A stretch of 12,290 nucleotides of DNA from Methanosarcinaceae archaeon. Lineage in GTDB: Archaea; Halobacteriota; Methanosarcinia; Methanosarcinales; Methanosarcinaceae. The position numbers were made by a program, and so were the translations under genes. Positions 7,261 to 12,290 of this stretch are shown one piece after another. Where the stretch lies: the NCBI GenBank assembly GCA_028690255.1, contig JAQVBP010000015.1, positions 12,960 through 25,249 of the forward strand, written 5' to 3'. Each line of letters opens with the position of its first letter. Position 1 is the first letter of the stretch. The notes beneath the pieces are model-generated. The model was not told the origin of the DNA. It worked only from the letters and a program-made list of their open reading frames with translations, and did not search any database.

Positions 7261-7373
7261 ATAATTGATTTTTTGACTTTTTTAAATTGAAAATATTAGC
7301 CCAGATGATAAGAGTCGTTATCCGGATAGTTCCCTTTAAATTGGTGGACTGTATTCTTTATTATGTTCTTGCA

Positions 7374-7447
7374 TGCTTCCGCCTTTTGTTGCTTTCCATT
7401 AAAACACCAGATGATTCCCAAAAAATTGTTTTTGATTGGCGGAAGCA
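7374..7447. repeat. 10-bp perfect inverted repeat in noncoding DNA
   Basis: TGCTTCCGCC (7374-7383) and GGCGGAAGCA (7438-7447) flank 54 bases. It lies between the VIT/VWA terminator and the transposase relic, in AT-rich DNA with no credible gene. It could be a large stem-loop, a small MITE-like remnant, or an end of the decayed insertion sequence. No target duplication is evident. Confidence 0.5.
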
Positions 7448-7576
7448 AAATGCAGGATACTTTTTCAATTCTCTTTTTTCCAGATTCCCTTTCCACTCTT
7501 TCTAGATTTCATTCAATATTACCTAAGTTTGACAGTGAATCCAGGGCAATTAACAATCATTTTTTTATCACTGTTG

Positions 7577-7800
7577 AATGAGCTAATTTATCATGATCTT
7601 CGCAAAGATGAGCAAACTATCGATTTAGCTCTAAAAATGTCTATGAAAGGGTTGGGTATTGAGGCCATTGCAGATGTTTTAGAGGTTCAACCAGCCAGTG
7701 TGAAACGATGGTTAGGTCGTGCAGCTGAACAATGTGATAAAGTAAATGACACTTTGATGAAGAACTGAATGTACCGAAGATTGAAATGGATTAACTATGG
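7577..7800 (+). pseudogene. IS1-family-like transposase relic (N-terminal helix-turn-helix part)
   Basis: The translated stretch NELIYHDLRKDEQTIDLALK, continuing through GIEAIADVLEVQPASVKRWL to RAAEQCDKVND, resembles the helix-turn-helix linker of archaeal IS1-type transposases. The usual N-terminal zinc-ribbon cysteines are absent. Near 7762-7766 a one-base deletion shifts the frame: ...LMKN stops at 7766-7768, while the next frame continues as LNVPKIEMD. That frame then has TAA where the family has Glu of a DELW-type motif (GAT-TAA-CTA-TGG, 7789-7800), readable as a G-to-T change. The catalytic domain is missing: after a short lysine-rich tail the sequence becomes two 18-bp A-rich repeats (7810-7845). 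It is inactive. The family label rests on motif memory and is moderate. Confidence 0.6.
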
Positions 7801-7809
7801 ACCACAGTC

Positions 7810-7845
7810 AAAAAAAGCGATGAATGTAAAAAAAGTGATGAATAT
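7810..7845. repeat. Two tandem 18-bp A-rich units
   Basis: Units AAAAAAAGCGATGAATGT and AAAAAAAGTGATGAATAT differ at two positions, and a third partial poly-A segment follows. They lie directly after the transposase relic and just beyond the 3' end of the convergent oxidoreductase gene. The run of T residues on the minus strand (complement of these A-runs) could serve as a terminator for that gene. Confidence 0.6.
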
Positions 7846-7880
7846 AAAAAAGAGGGGAATATGAAAAAACAAAAATGAGA

Positions 7881-9335
7881 TTAATAGAGGTTCCCATCCT
7901 CGTTCAGGATTTTTAATAGCTCGATGATCGAATAGGCCGCTCTGGTAATACCCATACTGCGTTTGTCCGTATCCGTACCTGCTATGTAAAGGTTCTTTAT
8001 GGGAGCCCGGATATCGGCAAAGTATCCGTCAATCGTGACCGCCGCCTTTTCAGGGATCATGATCTGCTCGTGTTTCATCTCAATATGCTTTTCAATTTCC
8101 GGGAGGGCCCTGAAAATCGTTCCGTAGGCTTTTTTCTTTTCAGACTTTTCACTTTTGTTTTCATCGATCACAAAGGAAAAACCTACAAGTTGTTTGCCTT
8201 TGGGAGTAAGGGATGAATCATAGTTGCTTATAGGCATTGCCCAGTAGGGGAAGTCCTTGAACCAGATCTCCGAGCCGGTATAGTTGAACTCGGGCAGTTC
8301 CCGATCAAGCCCGAGCCAGATCGACAGGCTCTTTGTATGGACTATTTCTTTCAGTTTTTCCACATAAGGAGCCGGGAGGTCTTTGATAAGTTTCGGGAGG
8401 TCCGACGCAAAACCTGTATGGATAACGAGGTTTGCCTGGTGGATTTCATCGGCTTCCACTCCGAAGACCTTTCCATCTCTGACAAGGATCTTTTTCACTT
8501 CACATTCGGTTTTGATATCCACGGTTTTCGGCATGGAATAAAGGATTGCATTTAAAAGGGACTTTAAACCTTTCCTGGGATAGCCCTGGGAGTAGTGCAC
8601 CCGGTTTGTCGCAAGCCTTTCGAGGGAGGTGAAGGGCTGAGAGACCCTGTTTACCCGGGCCTTTAAAGAAACATGAAGGTTGTAAGGAAGTATGGACTCA
8701 AGGATGGACTCTGTAGACTGACGCCGTTTCGGTTCGATTTTTCCGATCATCACATCGAACTGTTCCTGGGTTATGCTGTCCCGTACAAAACTGCTGCCTG
8801 AAAGAACCCTCTGGGCAGAGGTCTCTTTCATGGATTTCCCGGAAAGAAAACCGGAGATCGTATCCACGAAGTCATATGTATCTTTGGATAGATTTCTGGG
8901 GAGCGAGTCGTAGACGGACTGCCCGGAAAGGTCAAACCCGAAAGAAGAAAGGGTAAGGGCCTTGGTAATTGCCTGGGAGAGCACCACCCGATCTTTTCTT
9001 GGAAGCATGTCAAAGGTCACGAAGTCTTTCAGGTTCGAGGGCACTTTCATGAAATTATCTTCGGTCCTTAAATAATAATGTCCATAGTCCTCAAAGACCG
9101 GCAGGTATTCGAAATAGTTATCCATCAAGCGCCTGAGTGGGCCTTCATGCAGGTGGGTGATTGCGTGGGCTCCCGTATCTACCTGAAACCCGTCAACCAT
9201 ATAACTGTTGCAGTTTCCGCCCAGGTTGCGGCTTTTTTCAAGAACGAGAACTTTTTTCCCGTGTTTGGAAAGCGTGAGGGCGGCTAAAAGCCCGCTGACT
9301 CCCGCACCGACAACAATTACATCGTATTTTTCCAT
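7881..9335 (-). CDS. FAD-dependent oxidoreductase, phytoene desaturase-like (COG1233 type)
   Basis: This is a 484-residue flavoprotein of the phytoene desaturase / carotenoid isomerase / retinol saturase group, which oxidise or reduce polyene or isoprenoid chains. The N-terminal FAD-binding fold is clear: VGAGVSG (Gly10, Gly12, Gly15), then VLVLEKS with ribose-binding Glu33, then NLGGNCNSY and the VDTGAHAIT segment. The C-terminal flavin-contact region is NLYIAGTDTDKRSMGITRAA (about 448-467). Length is normal for the family. The ATG at 9335 is preceded on the minus strand by a GAGG sequence about 10 bases upstream. It stands alone: no isoprenoid or carotenoid synthesis gene is visible in the window. 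The flavoprotein assignment is secure; the substrate is open, with side-chain saturation of archaeal isoprenoid lipids one possibility. Confidence 0.9.
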   Translation of the reverse strand: MEKYDVIVVGAGVSGLLAALTLSKHGKKVLVLEKSRNLGGNCNSYMVDGFQVDTGAHAITHLHEGPLRRLMDNYFEYLPVFEDYGHYYLRTEDNFMKVPSNLKDFVTFDMLPRKDRVVLSQAITKALTLSSFGFDLSGQSVYDSLPRNLSKDTYDFVDTISGFLSGKSMKETSAQRVLSGSSFVRDSITQEQFDVMIGKIEPKRRQSTESILESILPYNLHVSLKARVNRVSQPFTSLERLATNRVHYSQGYPRKGLKSLLNAILYSMPKTVDIKTECEVKKILVRDGKVFGVEADEIHQANLVIHTGFASDLPKLIKDLPAPYVEKLKEIVHTKSLSIWLGLDRELPEFNYTGSEIWFKDFPYWAMPISNYDSSLTPKGKQLVGFSFVIDENKSEKSEKKKAYGTIFRALPEIEKHIEMKHEQIMIPEKAAVTIDGYFADIRAPIKNLYIAGTDTDKRSMGITRAAYSIIELLKILNEDGNLY

Positions 9336-9916
9336 TCTTTTAATACCTCTTCTATGACTTTATGAATTATCGTTTTCCTGCATGGCTAATTATCCCCTGC
9401 CACTAAGGATGTTTAATGGAGTATCCGGGAATATCATGACCTGCATAACTATAAGCTAATCACCCAGGGATTTACCAAAGAAAGCCCCCTGTGCTATAAA
9501 ATAGGAGCTTTTAGGGGGAGATAATTGACTTCTGCGTTTATGCCCCAAGCATGAAATCTTTTGCTTTTGAAGTATTTCTATTTCTTATATCCAATGCTAT
9601 TTCTTTATTGTGACACCCATCCACATAATATTATTTTATTCGAAGTGCGAGCTCCAATTCTTACCATTCTCGGGTTAAACATGTAGTATTGCATATAAGC
9701 GGCCTTCCGCAAAAGTCCACAAAAACACCCCCAATTTTCGCAATTCGTAAAGGGTTTAAACCACGATGAATCACTTATAGTTTGTGCATGATCCTGCTTT
9801 TGGCCGGTAAATATAACAATTCATTTTATTTTTTATCGCTACCGATTTTTATATTCATCACAATATTAAAATAAACAATTTTTATATTTTTGAATGTTGT
9901 TGCTGTCGATGTAGGG
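9336..9916. other. Long noncoding leader/intergenic stretch upstream of the oxidoreductase
   Basis: I see no gene on either strand. It holds a weak minus-strand TATA-like box (complement of TAACTATAAG, 9446-9455), the hairpin at 9485-9518 and very AT-rich sequence (about 9820-9895) beyond the end of element copy B. No tRNA-like cloverleaf was found by eye. Confidence 0.5.
9485..9518. other. Hairpin with G/C-only outer stem
   Basis: CCCCCT (9485-9490) pairs with AGGGGG (9513-9518). Inside, CTAT (9494-9497) can pair with ATAG (9501-9504). It sits about 150 bp upstream of the oxidoreductase start, near or just upstream of its putative TATA box on the minus strand. Function unknown. Confidence 0.4.
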
Positions 9917-10060
9917 TGCATTCGTTTCATACCCTTCCTGAAAAGCCGGTTTCCTGCGTCGGCCGGAGAGGACCCGGGTTTTCTAAACCACAAAAATTAA
10001 CAATGTTTCTGCAAAACAATAAATCCTGTTCACAAATCCGGGCCAGGCGACTCAAAAAAC
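9917..10060 (-). repeat. ~145-bp dispersed element, copy B (candidate small RNA gene)
   Basis: Read on the minus strand, this is homologous to 4592-4736 at about 82% identity by hand alignment, over 144 bases with one single-base gap. Similarity stops sharply on the 3' side, just after the shared AATGCA. The hairpin CCGG-TCCT / AGGA-CCGG is kept. It lies 580 bp upstream of the oxidoreductase in the same orientation, as copy A lies upstream of the VIT/VWA gene. Confidence 0.75.
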
Positions 10061-10078
10061 TTTTTTCCATCACTGGCC

Positions 10079-10088
10079 AAATATATTT
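10079..10088 (-). promoter_or_regulatory. TATA-like box upstream of element copy B
   Basis: AAATATATTT, a palindromic TATA-type sequence, is centred about 24 bp before the first conserved base of copy B on the minus strand, matching archaeal TATA-to-start spacing. Confidence 0.45.
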
Positions 10089-10096
10089 TTTTGTTG

Positions 10097-10259
10097 TTGG
10101 GATTGCCAGGCTTTCAATACCAGGGGCCGGTTTTTATATGTCCACTTCTCCACTTCGGCCAGGGTCCTGATTTTATGGCGTAATCCCAATTACCGGAAAT
10201 TTTTAATGATTTTGAAAAGTGAAGGAGATGCTTTCACGATTCCTCAGGCAGGATGCCTG
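10097..10259. other. Noncoding stretch with short inverted repeats
   Basis: TTGGGATT (10097-10104) is complementary to AATCCCAA (10182-10189). A compact hairpin CAGGCA-GGA-TGCCTG occupies 10245-10259. Several GGCC/CAGG motifs occur between. No gene is supported. The hairpins may be 3' structures for the minus-strand gene at 10478-11308 or remnants of an element flanking copy B. Confidence 0.35.
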
Positions 10260-10270
10260 CGACTTTAGAA

Positions 10271-10381
10271 GCTGTCCGACAATTATTATCAGTATTACTC
10301 AAAACCCTTCTTTTTCTATTTAAAGGCTTTAAATTCCTTTTTTTACATGTTTTTGCCCTGAAATTGAAATTTTCGGACAGC
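10271..10381. mobile_element. MITE-like 111-bp element with 14-bp terminal inverted repeats
   Basis: GCTGTCCGACAATT (10271-10284) and AATTTTCGGACAGC (10368-10381) are inverted repeats matching at 13 of 14 positions around 83 AT-rich bases without a gene. TTTAG occurs just outside both ends (10264-10268 and 10385-10389) and could be a target-site duplication, although the offsets from the two repeat ends are unequal (2 and 3 bases). GCTGTCCGA-type ends resemble insertion-sequence termini. It may be a nonautonomous derivative of an IS, or simply a large stem-loop. Confidence 0.5.
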
Positions 10382-10477
10382 CTGTTTAGTGGGGGGTTAT
10401 TGATTTTTTTTGAATGCAGCAGGAATGGGATTCCCTCTCCTTTTGTTGACAGACGGGGAGTTAACTCAAAACTACAT

Positions 10478-11308
10478 TTATTCAGTTTCTTCTTTTTCAG
10501 CCTTTTCCTCTGAATTATCCACGGCTTCCCCTTCAAAAAACTCCTCTTCCGTGAATTCCTCGTTGGGTGTGGCATCGTAACCTGCAGGTGCAAGGTCCGG
10601 GTAGTCTCCAAAACTTTTGATGGTATCGGAGATCAGTTTCGGATAGATCTCGATCTGGGCCCTGGGAATGAAGGCCTTATCCTCTGCAGCCTTTATGATC
10701 GTTTCGCGGACGGCTTTTGCAGTTTCCTGCAGGACTTCAAGCTGCCTTTCTCCGGATTCGTAAGCGATTTCCCCGAGAGCAAGGGTAGTCCAGAGGGTTA
10801 CCACTTCCATTTTATGTTCCACGGCCTGCAAGCCTATCCTTTCGAGCGTTTCGACCGCGTACTTTGTGGATTTTTCCAGCTCGGACTTTGCGGCACTTTT
10901 CCCAATCTCCTGGACGGCCCTTGCAAGGGAAAAGAGGGCATCCGAATAACCTTTTTCAAAGGCCTGATCCGAAAGCTCCCTGAGGGCTTTTATGGCAGTT
11001 ATTGCCGTTTCTTCTATTTTATTCTGAGCTGCCTTGCTGCCGATGTTTCGGAGGGATATGGCTACTGTCTTGCTGTCCTTTTCGTATTTTTCTCTGATCA
11101 GCTCTTCTCCAAGCTCCTTCAGGTACTCGATATTCTGAACAGCTTCATACTCCTTATTATCCCTGGCTGCATTTACTCCGGCGTTACCCAGTTCGATAGC
11201 TCTTTTTTCGTTTATCGAGAAAATGCTTACACCCCTATTATTCTCATTTGTTTTGTAAGCCCGGACCGCTCTGAACTTATTCTTTTTGCTTGCGGCCTGC
11301 TTAATCAT
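10478..11308 (-). CDS. Unrecognised all-helical protein of seven 23-residue repeats with acidic tail
   Basis: I do not recognise this 276-residue protein as a named family. It has no signal peptide and no membrane segment, so it is probably cytoplasmic. Residues 1-39 are basic and polar. Residues 40-200 divide exactly into seven 23-residue units starting at 40, 63, 86, 109, 132, 155 and 178. They open with LGNAG, LKELG, LRNIG, LRELS, VQEIG, LERIG and LGEIA, and Ala is favoured a few positions later. An incomplete eighth unit follows (RETIIKAAEDK). The pattern suggests a short-period alpha solenoid acting as a binding scaffold. The last 30 residues are strongly acidic (Glu-rich). The ATG at 11308 directly follows an in-frame TAG, fixing the longest start, though no good ribosome-binding site precedes it. 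It is divergent from the EamA gene and monocistronic. Confidence 0.85.
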   Translation of the reverse strand: MIKQAASKKNKFRAVRAYKTNENNRGVSIFSINEKRAIELGNAGVNAARDNKEYEAVQNIEYLKELGEELIREKYEKDSKTVAISLRNIGSKAAQNKIEETAITAIKALRELSDQAFEKGYSDALFSLARAVQEIGKSAAKSELEKSTKYAVETLERIGLQAVEHKMEVVTLWTTLALGEIAYESGERQLEVLQETAKAVRETIIKAAEDKAFIPRAQIEIYPKLISDTIKSFGDYPDLAPAGYDATPNEEFTEEEFFEGEAVDNSEEKAEKEETE

Positions 11309-11345
11309 CTACATTCTTATATGGTTATTATGATATTAGTCTTCC

Positions 11346-11359
11346 TATATTTTTTAAAA
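11346..11359 (-). promoter_or_regulatory. TATA-like box for the repeat-protein gene
   Basis: On the minus strand this reads TTTTAAAAAATATA, 38-51 bases upstream of the ATG. That spacing would give a transcript start about 10-20 bases before the start codon, consistent with a short leader and the absence of a clear ribosome-binding site. Confidence 0.4.
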
Positions 11360-11388
11360 CGTATACTGTAATTTATCGGAGAATCCCC

Positions 11389-11469
11389 GGGGTGTAAATC
11401 AACCACCCATACAAATAAATGATCTGAGTCAATAATCAGGGCTGTTCAAGCCCCTTGCTTTAACACCCC
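11389..11469 (+). other. Nested inverted repeats upstream of the EamA gene
   Basis: GGGGTGT (11389-11395) pairs with ACACCCC (11463-11469). Inside lies a second hairpin, GGGCT (11439-11443) with AGCCC (11449-11453), loop GTTCA. The left arm overlaps the palindrome CCCCGGGG (11385-11392). If transcribed rightward this would be a closed, multi-branch-like structure of about 80 nt. However, the best TATA candidate for the EamA gene lies downstream of it, so it may be a regulatory or structural DNA element instead. Confidence 0.4.
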
Positions 11470-11494
11470 ATGTTTTATGGCGAAGTAATTGGCG

Positions 11495-11518
11495 AAATGG
11501 ATCTCTGAATATCCATTT
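11495..11518 (+). promoter_or_regulatory. Operator-like inverted repeat abutting the TATA-like box of the EamA gene
   Basis: AAATGGAT (11495-11502) and ATCCATTT (11511-11518) form a perfect 8-bp inverted repeat with an 8-base centre, the size of a dimeric helix-turn-helix repressor site. Its right arm runs into TTTATTTTAAAG (11516-11527), the likely TATA box, so bound protein would block TBP. Confidence 0.45.
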
Positions 11519-11589
11519 ATTTTAAAGTAGATTCGTGAAATTTTTCCAGGAACAATGAATTCAGGTATTTTTTAAAAGGACCGGATGAC

Positions 11590-12290
11590 ATGAAAAAACA
11601 GGCATATCTTTTGATTGCGGCAGGCGCGGCCCTCTGGGGCACAATTGGATTTTTTGTAAAGGGTCTATATGGGCTTGGTTTCAGTCCCCTGCAGGTGGTG
11701 GCCCTGCGTGTTGTATGTGCGGCAGTTATCATGGTCGTGTACCTGTTTTTTACGAGAAGAGAACTTCTGAAAATCAGACTTAAAGATTCCCTTTATTTCG
11801 TGGGGACAGGCATCTTCAGCCTTGCTTTTTTTAACATATGTTACTTCACAACCATACAGGAGACTTCGATCTCGGTGGCCGTAATCCTGCTCTATACGGC
11901 TCCTGCCTTCGTTTCTCTTCTCTCTCGCATATTTTTAAAAGAAATCCTGAGCCTTAAGAAACTTCTTTCCCTCTGTTTCACCTTTGCAGGCTGTGCTTTT
12001 GTAACAGGCTACCTCCCGGGAATCGGGGGAGAAACCATTACAATTTCAAGGCTCGGGCTGCTAGCAGGAATTGGTTCGGGCTTCGGCTACGCGCTTTATA
12101 GTATCTTCGGAAAAGCAGCTCTTGAAAAGTATCACACCATGACCATTGCGACCTACACCTTCGTGTTTGCAGCCCTCGCCCTCCTCCCGTTAAGTGGTTT
12201 TATTTCAATATTTTCCTCTATTTTTTCCTCATTTTCTTCCTCATTTTCTTCCTCATTTTCTTCCTCATTTTCTTCCTCATTTTCTTCCTC
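11590..12290 (+). CDS. EamA/DMT-family transporter (3' partial) with internal SFSS repeat
   Basis: A multi-pass inner-membrane carrier of the drug/metabolite transporter superfamily, whose members export amino acids, nucleobases or drugs. The start is ATG at 11590 (MKKQAYLLIAAGAALWGTIG, the usual EamA opening); the ATG at 11585 is followed at once by TGA. Visible helices: about 5-25 (GAALWG), 34-56, 66-88, 92-115, 125-144, 156-180 and 187-210, seven of the expected ten. The first EamA domain is complete (ending near 145) and the second is cut by the window edge. From residue 214 the reading frame enters a perfect 12-bp repeat coding Ser-Phe-Ser-Ser, in the predicted loop after helix 7. That insertion is not normal for the family. 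The gene runs off the right edge, so whether it stays intact cannot be seen. The substrate is unknown. Confidence 0.92.
   Translation, partial: MKKQAYLLIAAGAALWGTIGFFVKGLYGLGFSPLQVVALRVVCAAVIMVVYLFFTRRELLKIRLKDSLYFVGTGIFSLAFFNICYFTTIQETSISVAVILLYTAPAFVSLLSRIFLKEILSLKKLLSLCFTFAGCAFVTGYLPGIGGETITISRLGLLAGIGSGFGYALYSIFGKAALEKYHTMTIATYTFVFAALALLPLSGFISIFSSIFSSFSSSFSSSFSSSFSSSFSS
12229..12290. repeat. 12-bp coding minisatellite (TCATTTTCTTCC)n
   Basis: There are five exact units (12229-12288) and the start of a sixth at the window edge. A degenerate unit lies at 12217-12228. The total copy number is unknown. The unit keeps the EamA reading frame (SFSS per unit), so copy change alters loop length but not frame. 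Confidence 0.97.

Noticed and set aside
7287..7505. Short open frames on both strands between the VIT/VWA gene and the transposase relic
   Set aside because: They lack family resemblance, lack good start signals and lie in AT-rich DNA containing a terminator and an inverted repeat.
9916..10170. An 84-codon + strand open frame over element copy B
   Set aside because: It has no ribosome-binding site, and the equivalent region of copy A (minus strand) is not open in the corresponding frame, so the open frame is incidental.
10814..11371. A 185-codon open frame antisense to the 23-residue-repeat gene
   Set aside because: It mirrors the real gene. The opposite strand shows exact 23-residue protein periodicity and a clean start and stop, whereas this frame has no recognisable features beyond chance hydrophobic stretches.

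Overview
The window looks like a chromosomal segment of a methanogenic archaeon, most likely Methanosarcina or a close relative. The evidence is archaeal TATA-type promoter boxes, wide AT-rich intergenic regions between GC-richer genes, a CobN-type chelatase, a secreted VIT/VWA protein with a PGF-CTERM-like tail, and an IS1-type transposase relic. The species call is inference.

Layout, left to right. (1) 2-2686 (+): a CobN-type metallochelatase large subunit, cut off by the left window edge. (2) 2687-3027: a 3' stem-loop, a four-copy 29-bp tandem repeat with 58-bp higher order, a terminator-like hairpin and a TATA box. (3) 3028-4529 (+): a two-gene DrrAB-like ABC exporter joined by a one-base TGATG overlap. 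(4) 4530-5190: noncoding, with one copy (A) of a ~145-bp element, two hairpins, a TATA box and six exact copies of an 11-bp repeat. (5) 5191-7203 (+): an exported VIT + von Willebrand A protein with no standard start codon next to its signal peptide. (6) 7204-7880: a terminator, a 10-bp inverted repeat and a decayed transposase. (7) 7881-9335 (-): a phytoene-desaturase-like FAD oxidoreductase. (8) 9336-10477: more than 1 kb of noncoding DNA holding the second, inverted copy (B) of the ~145-bp element and a MITE-like inverted repeat. (9) 10478-11308 (-): an unrecognised all-helical protein built of seven 23-residue repeats with an acidic tail. (10) 11309-11589: a divergent intergenic region with nested inverted repeats. 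(11) 11590 to the right edge (+): an EamA/DMT-family transporter interrupted after its seventh membrane helix by a 12-bp coding repeat (Ser-Phe-Ser-Ser)n.

Apart from the ABC pair, the genes look like independent transcription units and do not form one pathway. The most interesting signals are in the repeats. The 11-bp array upstream of the VIT/VWA gene is placed so that gaining one unit or losing two would bring an upstream ATG into frame, as in a contingency (phase-variable) locus. The ~145-bp element occurs twice at about 82% identity. Each copy has an AT-rich box about 22-24 bp upstream and a shared potential hairpin, which suggests a small RNA gene or mobile noncoding element. The 23-residue repeat protein may represent a solenoid type that I cannot match to a named family.
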